A stretch of 64,000 nt of DNA from Hymenobacter aerilatus (GTDB taxonomy: Bacteria > Bacteroidota > Bacteroidia > Cytophagales > Hymenobacteraceae), in the NCBI RefSeq assembly GCF_022921095.1, contig NZ_CP095053.1:1406501-1470500 (forward strand), in the 5' to 3' direction. The notes beneath the pieces were generated by a model, which worked only from the letters and a program-made list of their open reading frames with translations, did not search any database and had not been told where the DNA came from. Positions 26,101-34,011 of the stretch are shown piece after piece. The first letter of the stretch is position 1. Every line of letters starts with the position of its first letter. Both the position numbers and the translations under genes were made by a program.

Positions 26101-29100
26101 CGCCGGTAGGGCAGGGGCGACTGGAAATCCGGCTGCCTGCCCCGAAACCCTACCCGGCGCCCCGGCTGCCGGAAGTGGCCTATGTGCTAGTAACGCAGCC
26201 CGGCAAGGCATCTTTTTCGCGGTTACTGCGCGGCGGAAGCTCCATTCATGCCTTGACGGCCGGTCGTTATCGGGTAGCTGTATTACTGGCCGATAGCACC
26301 TGTCTGGCTCCGCCTGCGGATATCGTTATCCGCCCCAACGGCACCACTTATCTACAACTGCAGACTGAAGACCGGCAGCCCTACGGTCCGGCCAGCCGGC
26401 GGGTGCTGGCGGCCGTGCGTGCGCACCAGATAGCGTGGCTGAAGGCTCACCGCGCTGCCACTGAGCCTGCACCGCGGCGGGAAATACGGGTGGCCGTGCC
26501 GGTGCAGTCGCAGCACGGTTGGCAGCTTGTGCGGGGCCGCGTCCTCGACCGCGAAACGGAGGAGGGCCTACCCGGCGTGACGGTACTAGTGAAGGGCACC
26601 AAGGTAGGAACCTCAACCTTGGCCGACGGCAGCTTTACGCTGTCGGTGCCGCCGGTGGGGGCTACGCTGGTGTTTTCGTCCATCGGCTACCAGACGCAGG
26701 AGCAGCGGCTGGCCGCGGGGCAGCAGGACATAACTGTAGCGCTGCAAGTCGACACGAAAGCCCTCAATGAAGTGGTAGTGGTAGGCTACGGGGTGCAGCG
26801 GCGACAAGAACTAACGGGTGCAGTCACCACCGTTAGCGCGTTGCAGGGGCGGGTGGCAGGCGTGAATATCGAAGGAACGGGTAGCGTCCGCATCCGAGGC
26901 GCGAGTACCGTGGCTGGAGATGCGGCGCCGTTGCTTATTGTGAACGGGGTGCCGTATGCGGGCCGGGTAGAAGACCTGAGCCCCGGCGATATTGCCTCCC
27001 TGCAAGTACTCAAGGGCGACCAAGCGGCGTTGTATGGTAGTCGGGCTGCCAAATCGGGTGTGATTATTATCGAAACCAAGCCCAATGCTCAGCTACCCAA
27101 AAGCCTGCGCGCTGCGGCCGCGGCCACGCTGGCGGCTACCAATACTCCTGGTCAGGACCCTGAGGCGGCGCTGCGCCGGCACTTCCGCGACTATGCGTGG
27201 TGGCGCCCTACCCTCGTCACCGATGCCCGCGGCCAAGCCACTACTACCATCACTCTACCCGACGACGTAACGGGCTGGGACACCTTCGTGCTGGGCTCCG
27301 ACGACCACGGCCGCACGGGTAGCATCACCAGTAAGCTGCGCTCCTTCAAAGCCTTACTGGCCGAGCTGGCGGTGCCGCGCTTCTTGGTGGAAGGCGACCG
27401 GGTGCAGGTGCTGGGCAAAGTGCTGAACTACCTACCCGACACTGCGCAGGTGACCACCAGCTTCCAGGTGGGTAGCGAACCGGCGCGCACGCACCAGCAC
27501 CGCGTAGCCACGGCCGTACTCGATACGCTCACCGTGACGGCGCCCCCGGCCGGCGACTCGCTGCGCCTGACGTTTCGCCTCACCCGAGCCAACGGCTACC
27601 AGGACGGCGAGCAGCGCACCGTGGCCGTAGTGCCCGCTGGTACTCGCGAACGGGTAGGCACCTTTGCCGTGCTCACGGCCCCCGATACCACGCTCACCTT
27701 CCGTCTCAACCCCGCGCTGGGTACCGCTACAGTACGGCTCGAAAGCGACCCGTTGCCGGTGGTGCTGCGCGAAATAGAGCACTTGCAGCAGTACGCCTAC
27801 CTCTGCAACGAGCAAATGGCCTCCCGCTTAAAAGGTCTGCTCCTGCAGCAGCGCATTCTCACGTGGCAGGGCCAGCCCTTCCGCGCCGAGCGCAACGTCA
27901 ACTACTTGATTCGCCGACTGCTGGAAGGGCGGCATCAGCCCGAGGGCCTTTGGGGGACCTGGCCGAAGTCTGAGGTGAGTGCCTGGGCTACCCTGCACGT
28001 GGTGGAAGCGCTGCTGGCGGCGCAGCAACAGAACTATACCGTGAAGTTGGACCGTGCCGCGCTACGTCAGTACTTGCTGAGGGCATTGGATGAAGAATTT
28101 GCCGCCGCCGATGCCCGTCGTGCCGCGGGTGCTGCCGCCTACACGGGCGGGTACTTCCGGACGCTACCCGACCGCCTGCGTCTGCTACAGTTGCTGCACC
28201 AGTTGGATGCTTCCGTCGACTACCGCACCTATCTCGACCGGCTGGCACGAGAGCCGCACACCGGCCGTCAGCCCCTCGACCAGTACCTGCTGCTAACCGA
28301 ACTGCGGCAGCAACTACACTTGCCCTACCAGCTTGATTCGTTGCGGCGTTACCGGCTCGCTACCCAGCTCGGGGGCGTGTGGTACGCCGATACGCTGCGC
28401 ACCAGCACCTACTACCGTTACGTACTCAACGACCGCATCGGCACGACGCTGCTGGCCTACCGGGTGCTGCGCGCCGAGGGCGGGCATGCGGCCGAACTGC
28501 AACGCATACGCACCTACCTGTTGCAGCAGCGTGGGGCTAGTGGCTATTTCGGCAGTACCTACGAAACGGCGCAGGTGCTGGAAACCATCGGTCCCGAGCT
28601 GCTGCCAACGGGCGCCGCGCCGCTGGCTGCCCAGGTGCAACTGCAAGGTGCCCTGAACCAAGAAGTGCGGCAGTTTCCGTTTGAAGTGCAGGTGCCGGCC
28701 GGTGCAGAGCCGCTAGTGCTGCGCAAGCAGGGGCTGCTACCCGTCTACGCCACTGCCTACCAAAGCTTCTGGAACGCCAAGCCCACCGCCACGGCTGCGC
28801 CCTTCACAGTGACCACTACGTTGGCCGGACAAGCCGGCAGCCGCATAGCGCTACGGGCCGGCCAGCCGGCCGAGCTGGTCGTAACCGTAGATGTGCGGGC
28901 CGAAGCCCGTTACGTACTGGTAGAAGTGCCCATTCCGGCCGGCTGCTCCTACGCGCCCGACAAGGCGCCCGGCAATAGCTTTGAGGTGCATCGCGAGTAT
29001 CTGCGGCACCAAACGGGCATCTTCATCGACCGGCTGCCCGTTGGCAAGCACACCTTCCGGATAGCCTTGCAGCCCCGCTACCGGGGCCAATACACGCTGA

Positions 29101-29177
29101 ATCCGGCTCGAGCCGAGCTGGTTTATTTCCCTACCCGCTTCGGCCGCTCGGCCAGCAAGCAAGCTGTTGTAGAATAA
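23124..29177 (+). CDS. Alpha-2-macroglobulin family protein with embedded TonB plug domain
   Basis: 2017 aa. Signal peptide 1-22 (MFRLLRMLALLLAGLFSYPIYA). N-terminal half: macroglobulin (MG) beta domains. About 1136-1215: carboxypeptidase-regulatory-like domain (GLPGVTVLVKGTKVGTSTLA). About 1216-1322: a SusC-type plug (EVVVVGYGVQRRQELTGAV ... LLIVNGVPYAG ... ASLQVLKGDQAALYGSRA), with no beta-barrel after it. From about 1355 the A2M core resumes (YAWWRPTLVTDARGQATTTI), with thioester motif CNEQ near 1560 and an alpha-alpha barrel domain. A2Ms trap proteases by thioester linkage in the periplasm. Single-gene unit with a terminator behind it. Confidence 0.9.
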   Translation: MFRLLRMLALLLAGLFSYPIYAQQHLPRARQHSYLTKVFRLTDDQAGYLYRRGLRAARPEFFTQPVDSFPTDSVRRRWSPLPAGYYLVAHTEGPQLVYWLRSVTDRQVLTVNNQVDLTLLVRDSLGNLLPDAHVQLGGRAVPYDAATRSFRLARAGKPGLVAVTHSGRTTYHALELAPDYHSYSPSVGQRLKRIGNRVAFGFPLGYLTEPVRRLVRELRYPASVSTGLIGLLRSVFSEEVREQRQEQRVARRQNRWVSYVAFSQPRYRPHGDTLRLKARIVHRVTGRPAVGPLALWLRASGRERRLLVVQPVRPGSYQAVVPLADSLGLRADTRAEIWLADERRGTLAQAQFRVEDYELAATRYQLRLAETTHRRGVGQAIFVRGTDANELNLLDARVRLSLTPQGAPGVFIGRQLFVPDTLWTHAQPLDAHGETRLNVPATVFPAADLAYSVQATFLNSNNERQTRTASAHYTTDPGQLRLQLRADSVVADFQWQDQERPHSAWLEVSGNEALSNGTLLRQRVRLPYRLPLDPRATEYELTDSAGRRAVLTPDDTNAALALRSDRTPDSLYLALDNPRHLPVWYFLYQGSRLCYRGYGTEWQMAIRTTDAGPWFASVHYLWGDELRALEYSMPLMQKQLRIHAEQPEVAYPGQQLQLRYTVTDAAGRPVPRADLTAYAYTSKFEAPAAPALPSFEPRLVGRVARRRFAIGESFENSPGEAGKQPLRWADWRGRLGLDSLRFYQFLYPETGTFYEYQPAPGGITQLAPFVVDSGRVQPVVAVYVDDVPVYVHDVNQREPYALVADSGRHTVAVRTATHLVTLPDVYLRPLHKLTLSIDQNTICEELLVEKRGLLSEEEQRTLQRYLLLVDAYVPTTLRQGQRLQRVGHTNLGNMAIAGPFRPDSVLLRRTDGLRRKFLLEPFYRYHFEPGLLKMTSITPDALGSLRGSGFAGALPLGDFALTESALQASPEITRWRQRWPSFAEVMLDYVAHTPVGQGRLEIRLPAPKPYPAPRLPEVAYVLVTQPGKASFSRLLRGGSSIHALTAGRYRVAVLLADSTCLAPPADIVIRPNGTTYLQLQTEDRQPYGPASRRVLAAVRAHQIAWLKAHRAATEPAPRREIRVAVPVQSQHGWQLVRGRVLDRETEEGLPGVTVLVKGTKVGTSTLADGSFTLSVPPVGATLVFSSIGYQTQEQRLAAGQQDITVALQVDTKALNEVVVVGYGVQRRQELTGAVTTVSALQGRVAGVNIEGTGSVRIRGASTVAGDAAPLLIVNGVPYAGRVEDLSPGDIASLQVLKGDQAALYGSRAAKSGVIIIETKPNAQLPKSLRAAAAATLAATNTPGQDPEAALRRHFRDYAWWRPTLVTDARGQATTTITLPDDVTGWDTFVLGSDDHGRTGSITSKLRSFKALLAELAVPRFLVEGDRVQVLGKVLNYLPDTAQVTTSFQVGSEPARTHQHRVATAVLDTLTVTAPPAGDSLRLTFRLTRANGYQDGEQRTVAVVPAGTRERVGTFAVLTAPDTTLTFRLNPALGTATVRLESDPLPVVLREIEHLQQYAYLCNEQMASRLKGLLLQQRILTWQGQPFRAERNVNYLIRRLLEGRHQPEGLWGTWPKSEVSAWATLHVVEALLAAQQQNYTVKLDRAALRQYLLRALDEEFAAADARRAAGAAAYTGGYFRTLPDRLRLLQLLHQLDASVDYRTYLDRLAREPHTGRQPLDQYLLLTELRQQLHLPYQLDSLRRYRLATQLGGVWYADTLRTSTYYRYVLNDRIGTTLLAYRVLRAEGGHAAELQRIRTYLLQQRGASGYFGSTYETAQVLETIGPELLPTGAAPLAAQVQLQGALNQEVRQFPFEVQVPAGAEPLVLRKQGLLPVYATAYQSFWNAKPTATAAPFTVTTTLAGQAGSRIALRAGQPAELVVTVDVRAEARYVLVEVPIPAGCSYAPDKAPGNSFEVHREYLRHQTGIFIDRLPVGKHTFRIALQPRYRGQYTLNPARAELVYFPTRFGRSASKQAVVE

Positions 29178-29206
29178 GTGCTTATTTCAACATTCATTTA
29201 AAAATG

Positions 29207-29237
29207 AAAAGCCTCCCGGGTGGATCGGGAGGCTTTT
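29207..29237. terminator. Bidirectional terminator
   Basis: AAAAGCCTCCCG (29207-29218) pairs with CGGGAGGCTTTT (29226-29237) around a 7-base loop. Ends both the A2M gene and the convergent LacI-type gene. Confidence 0.8.
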
Positions 29238-29288
29238 AGTCGTAAGGCGTGCCTGGCCAGGCCGGGGTGGGAGCAGCGGGCCGGCGAC

Positions 29289-30389
29289 TTACGAGTGGAC
29301 GACCGACCGGGTGGATTCTCGGACAATCAAGCGCGTGGGAATTTTAACGGTAGAGGGTGGGGCAGCTTTTTGTTTCTTCTCAATCAGTTCGATCAGGCGC
29401 TCTACGGCTATCTGCCCGATTTCCTGGGCCGGTTGTACTACAGTGCTAAGCGCCGGGTTCAGCAGGTCGGCGGCGTTGAGGTTGGTGAACCCAATCAGCG
29501 ACACGTCGTCGGGAATGGCAATGCGGCGCTGGTGCAGCGATGCCAGACAGCCCAGCGCCAGCCGGTCGCTGGCCGTGAAAAACGCATCGGGCGGGGAGGG
29601 TAGGGCCAGTAGCTCATCCACCATGGGTCCGGTTTCATTCTGCCCAAAAGTACCGTAACGCACCAGCGTTTCGTCGTAGGGGATGCCGTACTGCTCCAGG
29701 GCGGCGCGGTAGCCTGCCAGGCGTTCCTTCGTGATGCTCAGCCATGGCGGAATGGTGAGGTGGGCAATGCGCTGCCGTCCGGCCTTGATTAGGTGCTCGG
29801 TCGCTGCGAAGGCCCCACCGAAGTTATCGGCCACAATGCGCGTGGTATCCAACTCGTGCGATACCCGGTCGAACTGCACAATGGGTAGGCCTTGCTCCTG
29901 TAAGGCCCGCAGGTGCGACACGTCGGAGGTTTCACTGGATAGCGAAATCAGTAGGCCGTCTACCTTGCGGTCCATGGCTTGCTGCATGTTGGCCGCTTCC
30001 CGCTCGTACGACTCCTGGCTCTGGAAGATAATAACGTGGTAGCCGCGGTTGTAGGCAATGGCCTCAATCCCGTTGATGGCTTGCGAAAAGAAGTAGTTGG
30101 CAATCTGCGGTACAATCACCCCAATGGCGCGGCTACGATTTTCTTTCAGGCTAAGCGCAATGGGGTTGGGGCGGTAGTTCAGTCGCTCGGCATACTCCAG
30201 CACCAACTCCTTTGTCTCCTGGTTTATCTCGTAGCTACCCCGCAACGCCCGCGAAACCGTGGAAGTGGAGATGTTCAGAGCGCGGGCGATATCCTTAATA
30301 GTGATGGTACTCAAAGCAGGTGGTACTTCTAAAATGCAATTTTGAAATGGGTAAAGAGTGGGTGGGAGAGTAGAGGGGCGGGAGTGCAA
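29289..30389 (-). CDS. LacI-family transcriptional regulator of the pectin locus
   Basis: 366 aa from the ATG at 30389. The family part begins at TITIKDIARALN (residue 28 on), so a TTG at 30314 (26th codon) is a strong alternative start that would drop a non-conserved leader. HTH 28-75: IARALNISTSTVSRALRG. The rest is a periplasmic-binding-protein-like sensor (AIGVIVPQIANYFFSQAING, DGLLISL, FFTASDRLALG). It faces away from the susC gene, the classic layout for a local repressor responding to a sugar acid; galacturonate or KDG is a likely effector by context. Confidence 0.88.
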   Translation of the reverse strand: MHSRPSTLPPTLYPFQNCILEVPPALSTITIKDIARALNISTSTVSRALRGSYEINQETKELVLEYAERLNYRPNPIALSLKENRSRAIGVIVPQIANYFFSQAINGIEAIAYNRGYHVIIFQSQESYEREAANMQQAMDRKVDGLLISLSSETSDVSHLRALQEQGLPIVQFDRVSHELDTTRIVADNFGGAFAATEHLIKAGRQRIAHLTIPPWLSITKERLAGYRAALEQYGIPYDETLVRYGTFGQNETGPMVDELLALPSPPDAFFTASDRLALGCLASLHQRRIAIPDDVSLIGFTNLNAADLLNPALSTVVQPAQEIGQIAVERLIELIEKKQKAAPPSTVKIPTRLIVRESTRSVVHS

Positions 30390-30710
30390 AAAACGCTACA
30401 GGAGCAAATCTAACAACTTATTGCGTAACAGCAAGTCTCTTTGACATCGTTCCCGGCAACGTTTGCAGTAATAAATACCGCTAAGCGTTTTCTTTCTTAG
30501 ATGCTGCAATGTAATCTTAAAGAGTCGGGTTTCACCTCTGGCCCCGAAAAAAAAAATGCCGCCTCTTCGAATAGGTACGAAATCGATTATTACGCTTCGC
30601 GACCGTTTGCAAAGGAGTTTTTACTGCATACACCTCTGCAAAGTTGCGCAGGCCCGGCTGGCGAAGTTCCGTGCATCATTCCAATTCCCACTCTTAATAT
30701 ATCTAGTTCC
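30390..30710. promoter_or_regulatory. Divergent control region of the pectin locus, 321 bases
   Basis: Lies between the LacI-type regulator and susC. Two short similar elements, GGCAACGTTTGCAG (30455-30468) and GCGACCGTTTGCAAA (about 30599-30613), share ACNGTTTGCA with a central CG as in LacI-family operators; this is only suggestive. No clear TAnnTTTG promoter was identified. Confidence 0.35.
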
Positions 30711-33700
30711 ATGAAAAAATATCTACTGTCGCTCTGGCTACTGCTGGGGATAGTGTCGCTGGCTATGGCCCAGCAACGACAGATAACGGGTGTGGTGCGC
30801 TCTGCTGATAAGGCTGAGGCGCTGCCCGGCGTAACGGTGGTAGAAATAGGCACCACCAACGGTGCTACTACCGACGGCGAAGGCCGCTTTACGCTGACCG
30901 TAGCTGGTCCCAATGCCAAATTGCGCTTGAGCTACATCGGTTTTGTGTCGCAGGACGTAACGGTAGGTACGCGCAGCAGCATCACCGTGGAGATGCGCGA
31001 AGACTCCAAGGCCCTCGATGACGTAGTGGTTATCGGCTACCAGGCCGTGCAGCGCCGCGACGTAACGGGTTCAGTATCATCGGTTAGCGCGCAGCAACTC
31101 AAAGACATACCCGTCAACTCTGCCGCTGAGGCCCTGACGGGGCGCCTGGCTGGCGTGCAGCTCACTTCGGCTGAGGGCACGCCCGGCAACCTGAACGTGC
31201 AGGTGCGCGTGCGGGGTGGCGGCTCTGTGACGCAGGACAACTCCCCACTGTATGTAGTAGACGGGATTCAGATTGAAAACGCGCTGAATGTGATTGCGCC
31301 GCAGGACATTGCCTCGGTCGACGTACTGAAAGATGCGTCGGCTACGGCTATTTACGGTGCGCGCGGCGCCAACGGGGTAGTAATTATCACTACCAAAAAG
31401 GGACTTGAAGGCCGCACTGTAGTAAGCTACAACGGCTTCGCCGGCTTCCGCAACATCACCAAAACCCTGGATGTGCTGCGCCCCGACGACTACCTCAACT
31501 ATCAGTACGAACGCTCGCGCATTGTAGGTAATAACTCGGGCGGCCTACCCACGTTCCGGAGCCTGTTTGGCAGCTCTAACTATATGAGCGATACAATTAT
31601 GCAGGCCCGTAACTCTCCGTTTGTAGACTGGCAGGATAAGGTGTTTGGGCGCCAGGCCTTTCAGCAGACACACAACGTGTCTATAGCTGGTGGCGCCAAG
31701 GGCACCACGTATGCCCTGAGCCTGACCCGCAACACGGAAGATGGTATTCAGCGGGGCTCGGGCTACGAGCGCAACCTAGTGAACTTCCGCTTCGATACCA
31801 AAGCCAGCGACAAGCTGCGCCTGGGCTTCAACGTGCGCTACAACGACCAGGAAGCCAAGGGAGCAGGTACATCTACGAGCGGCTCCAATACCACCTCGCG
31901 GTTGCGCAATGCCGTGCAGTATCAGCCTCTGAACGTACCCCGCGCCACTGGGGCCGTTGTTGACCTGAATACCTTCGACCCAGAGTTCTTTGAGACGTCG
32001 TCGCTGGTGAACCCAATTATTACCATCGACAACGAGTACCGCACCGACCAGCGCCGGACGGCCAACATTGGGGGCAACCTGGCATTCAACATAACAAAAA
32101 ACCTGATTTTCCGCTCCACAGCGGGCTTCGATTACACGAATATCAACCTGAGCACCTTCAACGGCCGCTACTCGCCTACCATCCGGCAGGCCTCGGGAGG
32201 TTACGCCAACCTGCCCTTTGCTACCATCACGACCACTACGCAGAGCACGCTCAACAACTCAAACGTGTTGGATTATAGCCTCCTGAAAGGCAAACACTCG
32301 CTGGGCGTATTGGTAGGGGAAGAAATCTACCAGCAAACCAACCGGCAGCAGTACATCCAAACCAACTTCCTGCCGCTCGACATCACGGCGGATCGGGCGC
32401 TGGCCAACATCAACCAGGGGGTGCTGCCCCCCGGCCAGACCTCGCAGCCAGTGCTGCCCCAAACCAGCATTCCACAGGATTACCGTTTGCTCTCGGGCTT
32501 TGGTCGCGTAACCTACTCCTACGACGATAAATACCTGTTTACGGGTACGTTCCGGGCCGATGGCTCGTCGAAATTCGCCAAAGGCAACCGGGTAGGCTTC
32601 TTCCCCGGCGCCTCGGTGGCATGGCGCATCTCGCGTGAGAACTTCTTCCAGGACGTAACGGCGGTATCGGATCTGAAGCTGCGTCTGAGCTACGGTGAAG
32701 CCGGCAACAACCGCATCGGCGACTTCCTGTTCAACCAGTTCTTCCAGGCCGGTAACGCACCGTACGCGCTGAACAACACCATCGTGTTTGGGTCCTCGGC
32801 TACTACGCTACCCAACCCGGATCTAAAGTGGGAGTCCACGACTTCGCGCAACATTGGGGTTGACCTGTCCTTGCTGCAAAACCGGGTGCAGTTCACTGCC
32901 GACGTATACTATAACACGACGCACGACCTGCTCCTGAACAAGCCTATTCCTCCGTTCTTGGGCTATACTTCGCAGTTGCAGAACATCGGCGAAACCTCCA
33001 ACCGCGGGGTAGAGCTGCAACTGACGGGTACCATTATCCAGGGCAAGAACTTCACCTGGACGGCCACGGCGAATACCTCTTTCAACCGGGGCCGCATTGA
33101 GAGCCTGGGCGGCGACCAGCAGGAAATCCTGAACATCACGTCGGGCTGGGCAGGCACTGCCCTAGGCCAGGACTTTGTAGCTCGGGTAGGCAAGCCAATC
33201 GGGCAGATGTACGGCTACGTAACCGATGGCTACCTGACGGCAGATGACTTCTCGGGCTACGTACCGTCGGCTACGCCAGGCGGACTGGGCACCTGGACGC
33301 CCAAGACCGACCGGAATTTTGTGAACAACCTGGGTCTCATTGGCGAAACAGCCTACCGTCCGGGTCTGATCAAACTGAAAGACCTGAATGGCGACGGCAA
33401 GATTGACGCCAACGATCAGACCGTAATTGGCAACGCCAACCCCAAAGCAGTGGGTGGCCTCAACCAGCAGTTTACCTACAAAAACTTCGATGCCAGCGTG
33501 TTCCTCAACTTCGTGCTCGGCAACGATGTGTACAATGCCAACAAGATTGAGTTTACCTCGAACACGGCCAACACGGCTTTCAACAACGTGTTGAGTACCA
33601 TGGAAAACCGTTACCGTGTGATTGAGGCCGATGGCAGTGCCATTACTACGCTGGAGCGCCTGCAGGAAGTGAATCAGAATGCCAATATCTGGACGCCTAC

Positions 33701-33983
33701 CCGCACGTACTTCCTGCACTCGTGGGCAGTGGAAGATGGCTCTTTCTTGCGCATCAACAACGTAACGGTGGGCTATACGCTGCCCAAGCTGCTCACCCAG
33801 CGCGTGAAAGTGAACAGCCTGCGCTTCTACGCCACGCTCAACAACCTGTACACCTTCACTAAATACTCGGGCTACGACCCCGAGGTGAGCACGCGCCGCT
33901 CGTCGCCCCTCACGCCTGGCGTCGACTACGCTGCCTACCCACGCAGCCGTGCCTTCCTGTTCGGTGTAAACCTGTCTTTGTAA
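30711..33983 (+). CDS. SusC-like TonB-dependent outer-membrane receptor
   Basis: 1090 aa from the ATG at 30711, which begins a good signal peptide (MKKYLLSLWLLLGIVSLAMA); the open frame upstream is not used. Order: carboxypeptidase-regulatory-like domain about 24-105 (EALPGVTVVEIGTTNGATTD), SusC signature (DDVVVIGYQAVQRRDVTGSV), plug (NSPLYVVDGIQIENALNVI; ATAIYGARGANGVVIITTKKG), then a 22-strand-type beta-barrel ending in the expected aromatic segment (RAFLFGVNLSL). It imports pectin-derived oligosaccharides with SusD, which follows 28 bases later. Confidence 0.95.
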   Translation: MKKYLLSLWLLLGIVSLAMAQQRQITGVVRSADKAEALPGVTVVEIGTTNGATTDGEGRFTLTVAGPNAKLRLSYIGFVSQDVTVGTRSSITVEMREDSKALDDVVVIGYQAVQRRDVTGSVSSVSAQQLKDIPVNSAAEALTGRLAGVQLTSAEGTPGNLNVQVRVRGGGSVTQDNSPLYVVDGIQIENALNVIAPQDIASVDVLKDASATAIYGARGANGVVIITTKKGLEGRTVVSYNGFAGFRNITKTLDVLRPDDYLNYQYERSRIVGNNSGGLPTFRSLFGSSNYMSDTIMQARNSPFVDWQDKVFGRQAFQQTHNVSIAGGAKGTTYALSLTRNTEDGIQRGSGYERNLVNFRFDTKASDKLRLGFNVRYNDQEAKGAGTSTSGSNTTSRLRNAVQYQPLNVPRATGAVVDLNTFDPEFFETSSLVNPIITIDNEYRTDQRRTANIGGNLAFNITKNLIFRSTAGFDYTNINLSTFNGRYSPTIRQASGGYANLPFATITTTTQSTLNNSNVLDYSLLKGKHSLGVLVGEEIYQQTNRQQYIQTNFLPLDITADRALANINQGVLPPGQTSQPVLPQTSIPQDYRLLSGFGRVTYSYDDKYLFTGTFRADGSSKFAKGNRVGFFPGASVAWRISRENFFQDVTAVSDLKLRLSYGEAGNNRIGDFLFNQFFQAGNAPYALNNTIVFGSSATTLPNPDLKWESTTSRNIGVDLSLLQNRVQFTADVYYNTTHDLLLNKPIPPFLGYTSQLQNIGETSNRGVELQLTGTIIQGKNFTWTATANTSFNRGRIESLGGDQQEILNITSGWAGTALGQDFVARVGKPIGQMYGYVTDGYLTADDFSGYVPSATPGGLGTWTPKTDRNFVNNLGLIGETAYRPGLIKLKDLNGDGKIDANDQTVIGNANPKAVGGLNQQFTYKNFDASVFLNFVLGNDVYNANKIEFTSNTANTAFNNVLSTMENRYRVIEADGSAITTLERLQEVNQNANIWTPTRTYFLHSWAVEDGSFLRINNVTVGYTLPKLLTQRVKVNSLRFYATLNNLYTFTKYSGYDPEVSTRRSSPLTPGVDYAAYPRSRAFLFGVNLSL

Positions 33984-34011
33984 TTCCTACTTGCTTTTTC
34001 GTCCCAACTAT

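Noticed and set aside
30501..30710. 70-residue upstream extension of the SusC gene
   Set aside because: Would place a long non-hydrophobic stretch before the signal peptide; ATG at 30711 gives a normal signal.
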